Source: Eubacteriales bacterium (lineage in GTDB: Bacteria; Bacillota; Clostridia; Lachnospirales; Lachnospiraceae). Taken from it: DNA of 62,614 nucleotides. Below the pieces are notes generated by a model that worked only from the letters and a program-made list of their open reading frames with translations, was not told where the DNA came from and ran no database searches. Shown one piece after another: positions 43,773 to 52,639 of this stretch. Where the stretch lies: NCBI GenBank assembly GCA_030524225.1, contig JAUNGV010000010.1, positions 1-62,614 on the forward strand, written 5' to 3'. Position numbers and translations under genes: made by a program. Numbering within the stretch: the first letter of the stretch is position 1; each line of letters starts with the position of its first letter.

Positions 43773-43855
43773 TTGACACGCTTCCTTCATCGTGTATAAT
43801 ATTGCTCAGAAAGAACGAAGGCGTTCCCAGACGGGAGTGCCTTCGTTCTTTTTGC
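43773..43855 (+). ncRNA. Candidate very short RNA: promoter followed at once by a terminator
   Basis: Consensus TTGACA (43773-43778), 16 bases, TATAAT (43795-43800). Starting near 43807 the RNA would be about 50 bases, nearly all one hairpin: AAGAACGAAGGC (43811-43822)/its inverse (43839-43850), with inner TCCC/GGGA, then TTTTTG. Confidence 0.55.
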
Positions 43856-43882
43856 TTTCATCCTAATCCCTTAAATTTTTTT

Positions 43883-43956
43883 GTGAAACGGGTTTTCTGC
43901 CCGCAGACCGGCACGCGCTTCCACCGCGGCCCTTCCTGCCGGCAGGGAACCCGTTT
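43883..43956. terminator. Inverted repeat at the end of the dgk gene
   Basis: GAAACGGGTTTTCTGCC (from 43885) and GGCAGGGAACCCGTTTC (ending 43956) form a long imperfect stem with a 37-base loop. It abuts the stop codon of the next gene on the minus strand and may end its transcript; the T run is absent. Confidence 0.45.
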
Positions 43957-44871
43957 CTACTCTGTTTCCAGCCCGCTCCGGGGCGCGATCAGTGTCAGCG
44001 CCCGGTTTCTGTTCTCCAGAACAACCTCCCGGTGCGCACCGCCGTATTCCCCGTCTCTCGTCCAGTGAATCTCCTCCTGTGAGCTCACCCGCAGCCGCGA
44101 CGTCTGGAAATGGTACAGAAAACGGCTGTCAAAATCCTGACTCGTGAGCGCCGCGATGATCTGATTCAGCTCCACCGGATTGGCGGGCATTTTGATGAAC
44201 GTCGCCTCGAATAAGCCGTCGCTCAGATCCACATATTTTCCGGTAATGTTCTTAAATCCGCCGACTGAACGGGAATTCGTAATCATCCCGATCGCGAAAT
44301 CATCCTCAAACGTCATCTCCTCCGACTCCACCCGGACGTGATAGGTATGGAGATTGCTCAGGCTCTGCAGTCCCTTCAGAATATACGCCATATGTCCCAG
44401 CGCATTCTTCATATCCTGCGGCGTCTCATAGGAAACCTCGGTAAAAATACCGAACGCCGCCACATAAACGAAATAGTCCTCTCCGTTCATGCAGCCGATA
44501 TCGCAGGAAAGCGGGCTGCCGCTCACCACCGCCGCAGCCGCCTCCGTCAGATCCGTCGGAATCAGAAGACTTCTCGCGAAGTCATTGGTGGAACCCGCCG
44601 GCAGATAACCGACCGGTACAGGGGGCAGATTTCCCGCCATCATCCCGCTTGCCACCTCATCCAGCGTGCCGTCCCCTCCGCAGCAGACGACGAGAGAGTA
44701 TGCCGCGTCTCTCTCCTGCGTCCATCGCTTCGCGTCCTCCGGTCCCTGAGTGGGCAGGACAACCGTATCCCATCCCGCCCTCGCAAAAATACCGAGAATC
44801 TCTGTCAGCGCCTCCTGTATCTGCGCCTTCCCGGCAATCGGATTGAAAATAAACAGTACCTTTTTCCTCAT
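43957..44871 (-). CDS. Diacylglycerol/lipid kinase (DagK/YegS family)
   Basis: 304 residues. The catalytic domain contains NPIAGKAQ at the N-terminus, CGGDGTLDEVASGM (nucleotide loop, about 63-76) and LPAGSTNDFARSL (about 93-105). Probably recycles diacylglycerol to phosphatidic acid at the membrane. Start set at the ATG at 44871 behind GGGTGAG; a GTG nine bases earlier is possible. Last gene of the uvrC-to-dgk minus-strand series. Confidence 0.9.
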   Translation of the reverse strand: MRKKVLFIFNPIAGKAQIQEALTEILGIFARAGWDTVVLPTQGPEDAKRWTQERDAAYSLVVCCGGDGTLDEVASGMMAGNLPPVPVGYLPAGSTNDFARSLLIPTDLTEAAAAVVSGSPLSCDIGCMNGEDYFVYVAAFGIFTEVSYETPQDMKNALGHMAYILKGLQSLSNLHTYHVRVESEEMTFEDDFAIGMITNSRSVGGFKNITGKYVDLSDGLFEATFIKMPANPVELNQIIAALTSQDFDSRFLYHFQTSRLRVSSQEEIHWTRDGEYGGAHREVVLENRNRALTLIAPRSGLETE

Positions 44872-44955
44872 CGCACTCACCCGCCGTACCAGAAAAAGGG
44901 ATTCCTCCTTTTCAGAAAGAACCCCTCCCGTATGTCATCGTTCCGCCAAGCAGAT

Positions 44956-45222
44956 TTAATCCAAAACCTTATCGCCCTTTAAGAAGCTCTCCACTTCCTG
45001 CAGCGCGCTGACCTCGTCCTCGCCGTCTGCCGAAACCATGATCGCCTCTCCGCTGTCCAGTTCCAGCGTCATCATTCCCATGATGCTCTTGGCGTTGACG
45101 CGTTTGGAATCCACCTCGATGTAAATATTGCTGTCATACTTGCTGGCCACCTGCACGAGCTCCGCAACCGGTCTTGCCTCCAGTCCGTTCGGCAGCGCAA
45201 CCCTTACTGACTTTTTAATCAT
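44956..45222 (-). CDS. crh: Crh-like HPr paralogue with Glu at position 15
   Basis: 88 residues with the HPr fold. Position 15, the PTS phosphorylation His in HPr, is Glu (GLEARPV), while Ser46 (AKSIMGMM), the target of HPr kinase, is kept. This is the situation in Bacillus Crh (Gln15), which works only in regulation. So it should be phosphorylated on Ser46 by the HprK encoded at 49301-50242 and act with CcpA. It follows whiA, as crh does in Bacillus. The gene name rests on these features. Confidence 0.88.
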   Translation of the reverse strand: MIKKSVRVALPNGLEARPVAELVQVASKYDSNIYIEVDSKRVNAKSIMGMMTLELDSGEAIMVSADGEDEVSALQEVESFLKGDKVLD

Positions 45223-45293
45223 TGTTCATCCTCCTTACAACAACTACGGTCTGCCCATCCCCCAACACACCCCAATCATCATAAGAGAGAATT

Positions 45294-46244
45294 TCATGGC
45301 TGTTCTCTTAAGCTATCGGCGAGTTCTGACAATTTCCGGAGTCTGTGATTGACGCCGGATTTTCCGATCGGCGGATCTAAAAGGTTCCCCAATTCCTTTA
45401 AGGTCGCGTCCGGATATTGCAGACGCAGCTCCGCCATCTGCCTCAGATTTTCCGGCAGCAGACGATCTCTGCGGCTCGACCGGATTAACTGGATATCCTC
45501 AATCTGCTTCTGAGAAGCAGTCACGGTCTTTTCAATATTTGCAGTCTCGCAGTTCACTCTTCGGTTGATGGAATTTCGCATTTCCTTCAGGATTCGTGAA
45601 TTTTCCATATTCATGAGAGCCACATGCGCGCCCATCAGATTCAGAAGCGTCACGATTCCCGTCGAATCCTTCAGATATACGACATAATACTTCTTGCGCC
45701 GGATCTGCCGCGCCGAGGCTCCCTGCTCCCGCAGCAGCGTCTCTATCTGCTCTGCCTGCGCCTGCGCTGTGCAGACATATTCCAGATGGTACTCCTTGCC
45801 CGGATCACTCATAGAACCGATGCACAGAAACGTCTCCCGCAAAAACGCTCTCTGGCAGCACGCGTTTTTCAGCAGAAGAGCCGACACGCTCTTGTTCCGC
45901 GTCCGCAGACTCCCGTCCGCCTCCATCAGCTTGAGCATTCCCAGAAGCTGCAACCCCCGCTCCTTATCCAGCGTGATTGTCCGCACTGTACGCCCCGCAT
46001 GCGGCGTCCCATCTCCTGCGGCAAAGAACTTGTCATTAATATTAATTGTTTTTTGTAATAATGTAAAGCACTTTCTCGCCGCTTCCTCATTTTCCGTATT
46101 AATTTCAATTTGTATACTTTTATCTTTTTTTTCGTTTATTTCTCCGATGCACTGCAGCAGAGCCGCCAATCCGGCGATCCGGCAGTGCCTGCTGGAGGGA
46201 ACGATCTGTGCCAGTTCCTTTTTCACTTCTCCTGAAAAAGACAT
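45294..46244 (-). CDS. whiA: DNA-binding protein WhiA
   Basis: 316 residues. N-terminal half is a degenerate LAGLIDADG fold, beginning MSFSGEVKKELAQI; the C-terminal helix-turn-helix contains LPENLRQMAELRLQYPDATL and GKSGVNHRLRKL. Involved in cell division and chromosome segregation in Bacillota. The ATG at 46244 lies behind AGAGG, in the sequence GCTCCGGTATAGAGG, a variant of the family B ribosome-site motif. Placed between rapZ and crh. Confidence 0.95.
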   Translation of the reverse strand: MSFSGEVKKELAQIVPSSRHCRIAGLAALLQCIGEINEKKDKSIQIEINTENEEAARKCFTLLQKTININDKFFAAGDGTPHAGRTVRTITLDKERGLQLLGMLKLMEADGSLRTRNKSVSALLLKNACCQRAFLRETFLCIGSMSDPGKEYHLEYVCTAQAQAEQIETLLREQGASARQIRRKKYYVVYLKDSTGIVTLLNLMGAHVALMNMENSRILKEMRNSINRRVNCETANIEKTVTASQKQIEDIQLIRSSRRDRLLPENLRQMAELRLQYPDATLKELGNLLDPPIGKSGVNHRLRKLSELADSLREQP

Positions 46245-46312
46245 CTTCACCTCTATACCGGAGCATTCTCCGCTCCGCCTTCACCGCGCCCGTGCCCTGT
46301 GCCGCCTGCCGG

Positions 46313-47170
46313 CTACTGCTTGATGTCGCGGTGATACAGCTTCAATCCGTAATCGCCCCGGTCCTTCAGCCTCCCGTACAGTTCATTGGCCAGCGTCACG
46401 CTCCTGTGGCGTCCTCCTGTGCAGCCGATGGCGATCACCAGCTGGTTCTTGCCCTCTTTGACATAGAAGGGGATCAGGAACGAGATCATATCCTGGAGCT
46501 TGTCCATAAAGAGCTGCGTCTGCGGGAAGGATTTGACGTACTCCTGCACCGGCGCATCGTTCCCGGTCTGTCTCTTAAGTTCGTCGATATAAAACGGATT
46601 CGGCAGGAAGCGAACGTCAAAGACAAGATCAGCATCCGAGGGAATTCCGTACTTAAAGCCAAACGACATCACGGAAACCATCAGTGAATTGTATTTCTTG
46701 TTGTCGAGGAAGATCTTGATGAGCTCTTCCTTGAGCTCCCGCGTCAGCAGATGCGAGGTATCGATCACATAATCCGCTTTCTGCTTGATCTGCCGCAGGA
46801 TGTCCCTCTCTCTGGATATCCCGTCCTCCACCCGTCCCTCCGGCGCAAGCGGATGCGCGCGGCGCGTCTCCTTGTATCTCCTGATAATCGTCGCGTCGGA
46901 AGCGTCCATGAAGAGAATCTCGTACTGATATCCCTTCTCCCGCAGCGCCTCCAGAACCTGTTCCACATATTCAAACGGTTTGTCCGAGCGCACATCAAGT
47001 CCCAGCACAACCTTACTGATCTCACTGCCGGGCGTACTCAGCAGTTCCATGAACTTGCCGATCAGGCGTACCGGCAGATTATCCACACAGTAATACCCCT
47101 CGTCCTCCAGCATCTTGATCGCTGTATTTTTGCCCGAGCCGCTCATGCCCGTCACCACTACAAATCTCAT
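46313..47170 (-). CDS. rapZ: RapZ/YvcJ family nucleotide-binding protein
   Basis: 285 residues. N-terminal P-loop GMSGSGKN (8-15), Walker B-like VVLGLDVRSD, C-terminal domain with IAIGCTGGRHRSVTLANELY. In enterobacteria it tunes GlmS through small RNAs; in Bacillus it is a GTP/ATPase linked to cell-wall metabolism. Residue 15 is Asn where Ser or Thr normally binds Mg2+, so hydrolysis may be altered. GGAGG precedes the ATG at 47170. The usual next gene yvcK (glmR) is missing; whiA follows directly. Confidence 0.93.
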   Translation of the reverse strand: MRFVVVTGMSGSGKNTAIKMLEDEGYYCVDNLPVRLIGKFMELLSTPGSEISKVVLGLDVRSDKPFEYVEQVLEALREKGYQYEILFMDASDATIIRRYKETRRAHPLAPEGRVEDGISRERDILRQIKQKADYVIDTSHLLTRELKEELIKIFLDNKKYNSLMVSVMSFGFKYGIPSDADLVFDVRFLPNPFYIDELKRQTGNDAPVQEYVKSFPQTQLFMDKLQDMISFLIPFYVKEGKNQLVIAIGCTGGRHRSVTLANELYGRLKDRGDYGLKLYHRDIKQ

Positions 47171-47223
47171 CTCTACCTCCGGCGGCAAAGCCCTGTTCAC
47201 ACTTCTGTCTGTCCGCGCCTGTC

Positions 47224-48282
47224 TCAGCTCTCTCCCAGCCAGATCACTTCCCGCTCAAGGGCAACGCCGCTATGGGCGCGCACCCGCTCCTGCACCGTCT
47301 CGATCACCTGACGGATCTGCGCCGCGCTCGCGCCTCCCCGATTGACCACAAACCCGCAGTGCTTCTCCGAAACAGCCGCGTCCCCGACGCAAAAGCCCGA
47401 AAGACCGGCCTCCATAATCAGCTTGCCCGCAAAATATCCCTCCGGCCGCTTAAACGTAGAGCCCGCGCTCCCGTATTCCAGCGGCTGTCTGGCCCTTCTG
47501 CGCTGCGCCAGTTCCTCCATCCGCTCCGAAATCACCGCCGGATCCATCGGCGTCAGGACGAATTCCGCCTGCACCGCCACGGCGGGACACTCCTTCAGCA
47601 CGCTTGTCCGATAACCGAAGTGCATCTCCTCTCTGGAAAAAGCGCGAATCTCCCCGTTTTCCATAAGCAGAAAAGCGGAGGCGACGACCTGACGCATTTC
47701 TCCGTCATACGCCCCTGCGTTCATCACCAGCGCGCCGCCCACCGATCCGGGAATACCCGCCGCAAATTCCAGTCCGCCAAGACCCGCGTCCCGCGCAGCC
47801 GCTGCCACACGGCTCAGCCGCGCCCCCGCTCCCGCCAGAATGCGGTTCCCCTCGACCCGGATTGCGTCCAGTCTCCCCAGAAGGGACGGCACGCCGTCGC
47901 TCTCTTTCTCCGCACAGACCACGCCATCCTCTGCCGCAGCCTCTTCAGCCGCCTCTTTCTCTGCCCGCGAGGGATAGGGCGCCCCGGCCTCCTTCGCCGT
48001 ATCCGTTTCCGATGTCAGCGCCGCATCCGTCATTGAGATCACAACGCCCCGGTATCCGCCGTCTCCGACGAGGAGATTGCTGCCTCTTCCCAGAATAAAG
48101 TACGGTACCTTTCCGGCCCGCAGAAGCGCCAGTGTCTCCTGCAGCTGCCGCACTGTTCTGACGCTCACGAACAGATCCGCCGGCCCTCCCGTCCGGAAAG
48201 AGCAGTGCGCCGCCATCGGCTCCCCGGCGCGGATCTGCTCCGGCGGCAGTACAGCCCGCAATTCCTGTTCCCATTCCTTCAT
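47224..48282 (-). CDS. murB: UDP-N-acetylenolpyruvoylglucosamine reductase MurB
   Basis: 352 residues. FAD-binding part with TGGPADLFV and LGRGSNLLVGDGGYRG, catalytic region AGIPGSVGGALVMNAGAYDGEM, and FKRPEGYFAGKLIMEAGL. Makes UDP-MurNAc for the cell wall. A hydrophilic insertion of about 45 residues (about 87-133, rich in A and E) lies after GVVISMTDA, where other MurB proteins have only a short loop. Start put at 48282 behind GGAG; the ATG at 48294 is an alternative. Confidence 0.94.
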   Translation of the reverse strand: MKEWEQELRAVLPPEQIRAGEPMAAHCSFRTGGPADLFVSVRTVRQLQETLALLRAGKVPYFILGRGSNLLVGDGGYRGVVISMTDAALTSETDTAKEAGAPYPSRAEKEAAEEAAAEDGVVCAEKESDGVPSLLGRLDAIRVEGNRILAGAGARLSRVAAAARDAGLGGLEFAAGIPGSVGGALVMNAGAYDGEMRQVVASAFLLMENGEIRAFSREEMHFGYRTSVLKECPAVAVQAEFVLTPMDPAVISERMEELAQRRRARQPLEYGSAGSTFKRPEGYFAGKLIMEAGLSGFCVGDAAVSEKHCGFVVNRGGASAAQIRQVIETVQERVRAHSGVALEREVIWLGES

Positions 48283-48326
48283 GCCGGTCTCCATCCTTCT
48301 GCTTCCCTGCTGAATCCGATTTGCTC

Positions 48327-49262
48327 TTACTGAAGCACCAGTCTGGCCGCTCCGTACATCCCCGCGTCATTGCCGAGAGTCGCCAGCGCAAATTTGCAGT
48401 CGCCCGCTCCCGGGAACACATACTTCTCAAACGAGGGCTTTAACAGCTGCAGGAGCGTATCCCCCGCCTTCGTCACGCCGCCTCCGAGCACGAAAATCTC
48501 CGGATTGACAACGCTCGCGATAATCGCCAGTCCCTTGCCCAGATAATAGCCGTACTTCTCAACCGCCTGCTGCGCCACCGCGTCGCCGCCGGCCGCCGCG
48601 TCAAAAATGTCTTTACAGGTAAACTCTCTGCCGCGCAGAACGCTCTCCTGCTCCGTCGCCTCCAGCACTCTCGTCGCCACGCGCACCGCACCGGTCGCGG
48701 AGGCGTACTCCTCAAAGCAGCCAAAGCAGCCGCAGTTGCACTGCACCGGCTCGTCGTCCTCCAGATGCATGTGACCGATCTCTCCGCCCGCGCCGCTTGC
48801 GCCGACAAGGAGACGCCCGCCGCTGATAATACCGCCGCCGATTCCGGTTCCGAGGGTCACCAGCACCATGTCGTCAAAACCGCGGCCGCCGCCCTTCCAC
48901 ATTTCTCCGAGGGCCGCGACGTTCGCATCATTTCCCGCCTCGCAGCGGATTCCCGTCAGATCCTCCACCGTCGCCTTGACGTTGAACGCGCCCCATCCAA
49001 GGTTGACCGCCTGCAACACCGTTCCCTTGCTGTCAACCGGTCCCGGCACACCGATGCCGATGCCGATGATATCGCTCTTTTTCAGCTCCTTTTCTTCCAT
49101 CCGCTTCTCGATCGACGCCGCCACGTCCGGCAGGATATTCACGCCGTGATCCTCCGTCCGTGTCCGCAGCTCCCAGAAATCCTCTTTGCCGCCCTCGCGG
49201 TCAAACATTCCGATTTTTACGCTCGTGCCGCCGATGTCCACACCATATGCATATTTTCCCAT
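48327..49262 (-). CDS. glcK: ROK family glucokinase
   Basis: 311 residues. ATP motif DIGGTSVKIGMFD at the N-terminus, catalytic Asp in EAGNDANVAALGE, and the ROK zinc site HMHLEDDEPVQCNCGCFGCFE. Phosphorylates glucose released inside the cell, e.g. by lacZ. AAGGAGG precedes the ATG. Between hprK and murB in one series of minus-strand genes. Confidence 0.93.
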   Translation of the reverse strand: MGKYAYGVDIGGTSVKIGMFDREGGKEDFWELRTRTEDHGVNILPDVAASIEKRMEEKELKKSDIIGIGIGVPGPVDSKGTVLQAVNLGWGAFNVKATVEDLTGIRCEAGNDANVAALGEMWKGGGRGFDDMVLVTLGTGIGGGIISGGRLLVGASGAGGEIGHMHLEDDEPVQCNCGCFGCFEEYASATGAVRVATRVLEATEQESVLRGREFTCKDIFDAAAGGDAVAQQAVEKYGYYLGKGLAIIASVVNPEIFVLGGGVTKAGDTLLQLLKPSFEKYVFPGAGDCKFALATLGNDAGMYGAARLVLQ

Positions 49263-49300
49263 TGTTTTCCTCCTTGTCAGCGTCCTGTCCGCCCTGCCTG

Positions 49301-50242
49301 TTACTCGTCGTCCTCGTCGTGTTTGCGCGTCAGGGACTCCTGCACTCTCGTGTACAGCTCCTGCGCCGCGTTGTATCCCATCTTCTTCTGTCTGTGATTG
49401 ACCGCCGCGGATTCGCAGATGATCGCCAGATTTCTGCCCGGACGGATCGGAATCCGGTGGCAGACAATGCGGTTGCCGAGATACTCCGTGTACTCCTCCT
49501 CGAGGCCGAGCCGGTCGTACTCCTTGTCCTTGTCCCAGTCCTCCAGCTGAATCACCAGATCAATGTTCTGGGTGTCACGGACACTGGAAATACCGAACAG
49601 CGCCTTGACGTCGATGATGCCGATACCCCGCAGCTCGATAAAATGCTTTGTGATGCCCGGTGCCGAGCCGATCAGCGTCTCTTCGCTGACTTTGCGGATC
49701 TCCACGACGTCGTCCGAGACGAGACGGTGTCCTCTCTTGATCAGTTCCAGCGCCGCCTCCGATTTGCCGATGCCACTCTCGCCCGTGATCAGCACACCCT
49801 CGCCGTAGACATCCACCAGAACGCCGTGAATCGAGATGCAGGGCGCCAGCCTGACATTGAGCCAGCGAATCAGCTCCGCCGTAAACGCGCTCGTCGCCTT
49901 CTTCGTCAGCAGGAGCGGCACCTTATAGCGCACCGCGTATTTGCGGAACGTCTCATCCGGCAGCAGCTCGCGGCAGAAAATTACGCACGGAATTCCCATG
50001 GAGAGCAGCTGATCGTAGATCTCCTCTCTCTTGCGCTGCGGCATTCCCTGCATGTAAGTGTATTCCACAAAGCCGATGACCTGAATCCGCGTCGTCTCGA
50101 AATGTTCAAAATACCCCGTCATCTGCAGGGCAGGCCGGTTGATATCCGGCTGCAGAATCTTGATTTTGGAGACATCCACCTCCGGCGTCAGGTTCTCGAG
50201 TTTCATCTTGTCGATCACATCACTTAAATGTACGCTTCCCAT
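49301..50242 (-). CDS. hprK: HPr kinase/phosphorylase
   Basis: 313 residues. N-terminal domain to about 130; catalytic domain with His139 (SIHGVLVDV), P-loop GESGIGKS (154-161) and GHRLVSDDVVEI. It phosphorylates Ser46 of HPr and of the Crh-like protein encoded at 44956-45222, setting carbon catabolite control. Start at the ATG at 50242 (GGAG nine bases before); the open frame upstream lacks a ribosome site. Confidence 0.95.
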   Translation of the reverse strand: MGSVHLSDVIDKMKLENLTPEVDVSKIKILQPDINRPALQMTGYFEHFETTRIQVIGFVEYTYMQGMPQRKREEIYDQLLSMGIPCVIFCRELLPDETFRKYAVRYKVPLLLTKKATSAFTAELIRWLNVRLAPCISIHGVLVDVYGEGVLITGESGIGKSEAALELIKRGHRLVSDDVVEIRKVSEETLIGSAPGITKHFIELRGIGIIDVKALFGISSVRDTQNIDLVIQLEDWDKDKEYDRLGLEEEYTEYLGNRIVCHRIPIRPGRNLAIICESAAVNHRQKKMGYNAAQELYTRVQESLTRKHDEDDE

Positions 50243-50395
50243 CCCGTATCGCTCCGTTTCCGCGCCGATAAACGCTTTTTTTGATTGTAAGTTGAGTGTA
50301 TCACACTGACAAAATATTGTACACGCAAAATCTCTCTGCAAGCGGGCTGTCCTGCTGCCTGCCCGTCCGCTTCCGGGGTTCTCGTCCGTTTTGCG

Positions 50396-50433
50396 GCGGC
50401 ATGCGGTCCCGGAAGACTTCCGGGACGTGCCGC
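50396..50433 (-). terminator. Strong hairpin after uvrC
   Basis: GTCCCGGAAG/CTTCCGGGAC with a one-base loop center, enclosed by GCGGCA/TGCCGC. It follows the uvrC stop by 17 bases on the minus strand. T run absent; it could end or stabilise the transcript. Confidence 0.55.
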
Positions 50434-50449
50434 TCGTCTGCCACTCTGT

Positions 50450-52363
50450 CTATGCCTCTGCCTCCGTCTCTTCCGGCGTCTCCGCATGGAAGTAGGCGTA
50501 GATCGCCTCCGCCTCCCGCAGCGGAATCTCCGGAATCGCGGCCAGCGTCTCCACATCCGCCTCCATCACCTCCCGGATCGAGGAGAACGAGCGCATCAGC
50601 GCCTTCCTGCGCGCCGGTCCCACCCCCGGAATCGAATCGAGGGAGGAGGAGACCTGCGCTTTGCTGCGCAGCGAGCGGTGGTACTCGATTGCAAAGCGGT
50701 GCGCCTCGTCCTGAATCCTCGTAATCAGCTTGAATCCCTCCGAGGTGTGCTCGATCGGAATCTCTTCATTATGATAATAGAGCCCCCTCGTCCGGTGATT
50801 GTCGTCCTTGACCATGCCCGCCACCGGAATCCGCAGCCCCAGCTCCTCCAGTACGGAGAGAGCGATATTGACCTGTCCCCGGCCGCCGTCCATCAGGATC
50901 AGATCCGGAAACTTGGTAAAGCTGCCGAATTCCTGCCCCAGTTCCTTCTCCTCCAGTTCCCGCTGCTCCTCCACACCGTGCCGGAAGCGGCGCGTGAGCA
51001 CCTCCCGCATGCAGGCGTAATCGTCCGGCCCCGCGACGCTTTTGATCCGGAACTTGCGGTAGTCGCTGCGCTTGGGCTTCCCCTTTTCATACACGACCAT
51101 CGAGCCGACATTCGCGAATCCACTGATGTTGGAAATATCGTAGGCCTCCATCCGCGAGACATTCCTGAGCTGCAGGAGAGAGCCGATCTCCCGAACTGCT
51201 CCGATCGTCCGCCCTTCTTCCCGTTTCAGACGCTCCCTGTCCTTCGAGAGAATCAGCGCTGCGTTCTCTCCCGCCAGTTCCACGAGCTTCTCCTTGCGTC
51301 CCTTCTGCGGAACGCGCAGCGCCACTTTGCCCCCGCGGCGCATCGTGAGCCACTCCTCCAGAACCGCCCGGTCCTCCAGTTCCTCCGGCAGCATGATCTC
51401 TCTCGGGATAAACGGCGTTCCCGCATAGAACTGCTTGACAAAATCGGAGAGAATTCCCGCCGTCGTTCTCCCTCCCACATGCGTCATATAGAAGTGCTCC
51501 CGTCCGATCAGGCGTCCGTCCCGGATAAAGAAGGTCTGCACGACAGCGTCCGCATCCGCATTTTCCTTTTCCATCGCGACCGCAAGAATGTCCTTGTCCT
51601 CGCCGACGTTCTCCGACATCTTCTGCTTCTGAGCGATCTTTTTCACGCTCTCAATCAGATCCCGGTAACGAATCGCCTCCTCATACGCCATCGCCTCCGA
51701 CGCGGCCGTCATCTTGTCCGTCAGATCGCGCAGCACCGGCGCGTAATTGCCCGAGAGAAAATCGAGAGCGAATCCGATCCTCCTGCGGTACTCCTCCTCA
51801 GAAACCTGTCCCGTACACGGGGCGCAGCACCGCCCCATGTGGTAATTCAGGCACGGCCTCTCCTTCCCGCAGTCCCGGGGCAGCACCCTGTGACAGGAGC
51901 GCAGGCCGTACATCCGGTTGATCAGCTTGATGGTATCCTTGAGGGCGGCGGCCGAGGTAAACGGTCCGAAGTAGCGCGCCTTATCCTTTTTCATCGTCCG
52001 GGAAAAGAGCAGACGCGGATACATCTCCCCCACCGTCACCTTGATGTAGGGATACGTCTTGTCATCCTTCAGCATGGTATTGTATTTCGGTCGGTTTTCC
52101 TTGATCAGGTTATTCTCCAGAACAAGGGCCTCCAGCTCGGAGTCCGTCACGATATACTCAAACCGGGCGATCTGCTCCACCATCCGGTCAATCTGTGGCC
52201 CGCGCCCTTCTATCTTGCGAAAGTAGGATCGCACGCGGTTGTGCAGATTCACCGCCTTGCCCACATACAGGATCGTATCCTGCTCGTCGTGCATAATGTA
52301 AACGCCCGGCTTATGCGGGAGCTTCTTTAATTCTTCTTCCACATGAAAAATCGGTTTTTCCAT
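50450..52363 (-). CDS. uvrC: Excinuclease ABC subunit UvrC
   Basis: 637 residues, standard length. GIY-YIG nuclease (about 15-95, [20 protein letters not shown]), a Cys-rich [22 protein letters not shown] motif (about 200-235), RNase H-like nuclease (about 380-530, [11 protein letters not shown] and [11 protein letters not shown]) and C-terminal helix-hairpin-helix [14 protein letters not shown]. Cuts on both sides of DNA damage bound by UvrB. Start at 52363: ATGAGGATGAGGATG places GAGG six bases ahead of the third ATG. A family B element ends at this point. Confidence 0.96.
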   Translation of the reverse strand: MEKPIFHVEEELKKLPHKPGVYIMHDEQDTILYVGKAVNLHNRVRSYFRKIEGRGPQIDRMVEQIARFEYIVTDSELEALVLENNLIKENRPKYNTMLKDDKTYPYIKVTVGEMYPRLLFSRTMKKDKARYFGPFTSAAALKDTIKLINRMYGLRSCHRVLPRDCGKERPCLNYHMGRCCAPCTGQVSEEEYRRRIGFALDFLSGNYAPVLRDLTDKMTAASEAMAYEEAIRYRDLIESVKKIAQKQKMSENVGEDKDILAVAMEKENADADAVVQTFFIRDGRLIGREHFYMTHVGGRTTAGILSDFVKQFYAGTPFIPREIMLPEELEDRAVLEEWLTMRRGGKVALRVPQKGRKEKLVELAGENAALILSKDRERLKREEGRTIGAVREIGSLLQLRNVSRMEAYDISNISGFANVGSMVVYEKGKPKRSDYRKFRIKSVAGPDDYACMREVLTRRFRHGVEEQRELEEKELGQEFGSFTKFPDLILMDGGRGQVNIALSVLEELGLRIPVAGMVKDDNHRTRGLYYHNEEIPIEHTSEGFKLITRIQDEAHRFAIEYHRSLRSKAQVSSSLDSIPGVGPARRKALMRSFSSIREVMEADVETLAAIPEIPLREAEAIYAYFHAETPEETEAEA

Positions 52364-52369
52364 CCTCAT

Positions 52370-52500
52370 CCTCATTTCGGAGCGCTCTGCGCGACGGGAC
52401 GACGCAAATCTGAAATTTGCGTCCGCCATAATCGGGATTTGTGATGCTCCGGCACAAATCCCGGAATTGAAAAATAAGCTATCGAGCTTATTTTTCGATC
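52370..52500 (-). repeat. Family B structured repeat plus shared hairpin, uvrC leader
   Basis: Minus strand: hairpin GAAAAATAAGCT/AGCTTATTTTTC (52496-52469), then stem GGGATTTGTG/CACAAATCCC (52462-52434) with loop CCGGAGCAT, linker GATTATGGCG, GACGCAAAT/ATTTGCGTC (52423-52401), then GCGCTCCGAAATGAGG at the uvrC start. Compared with 7546-7640, the stem base pair A-T became G-C on both sides. A third small palindrome GGAGCGCAGAGCGCTCC lies at about 52513-52529. Confidence 0.75.
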
Positions 52501-52639
52501 TATTCCCTATTTTGGAGCGCTCTGCGCTCCGGATGTTGCAAAAGGAGAGAAGCCACGGTTTCCCCGCCGGCTTCTCTCCTGCTGTGTTCTGTCCTCTTCG
52601 TGCGGCACTCCTGTTCCGGCGCGCCGTCTCCGCAACTGC

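Noticed and set aside
43599-43790. 63-codon minus-strand open frame
   Set aside because: No proper ribosome-site spacing for any of its ATGs; the perfect hairpins in it fit an RNA on the plus strand better. Not fully excluded.
50486-52330. 614-codon open frame opposite uvrC
   Set aside because: Antisense shadow; the minus strand encodes a complete UvrC with all motifs.
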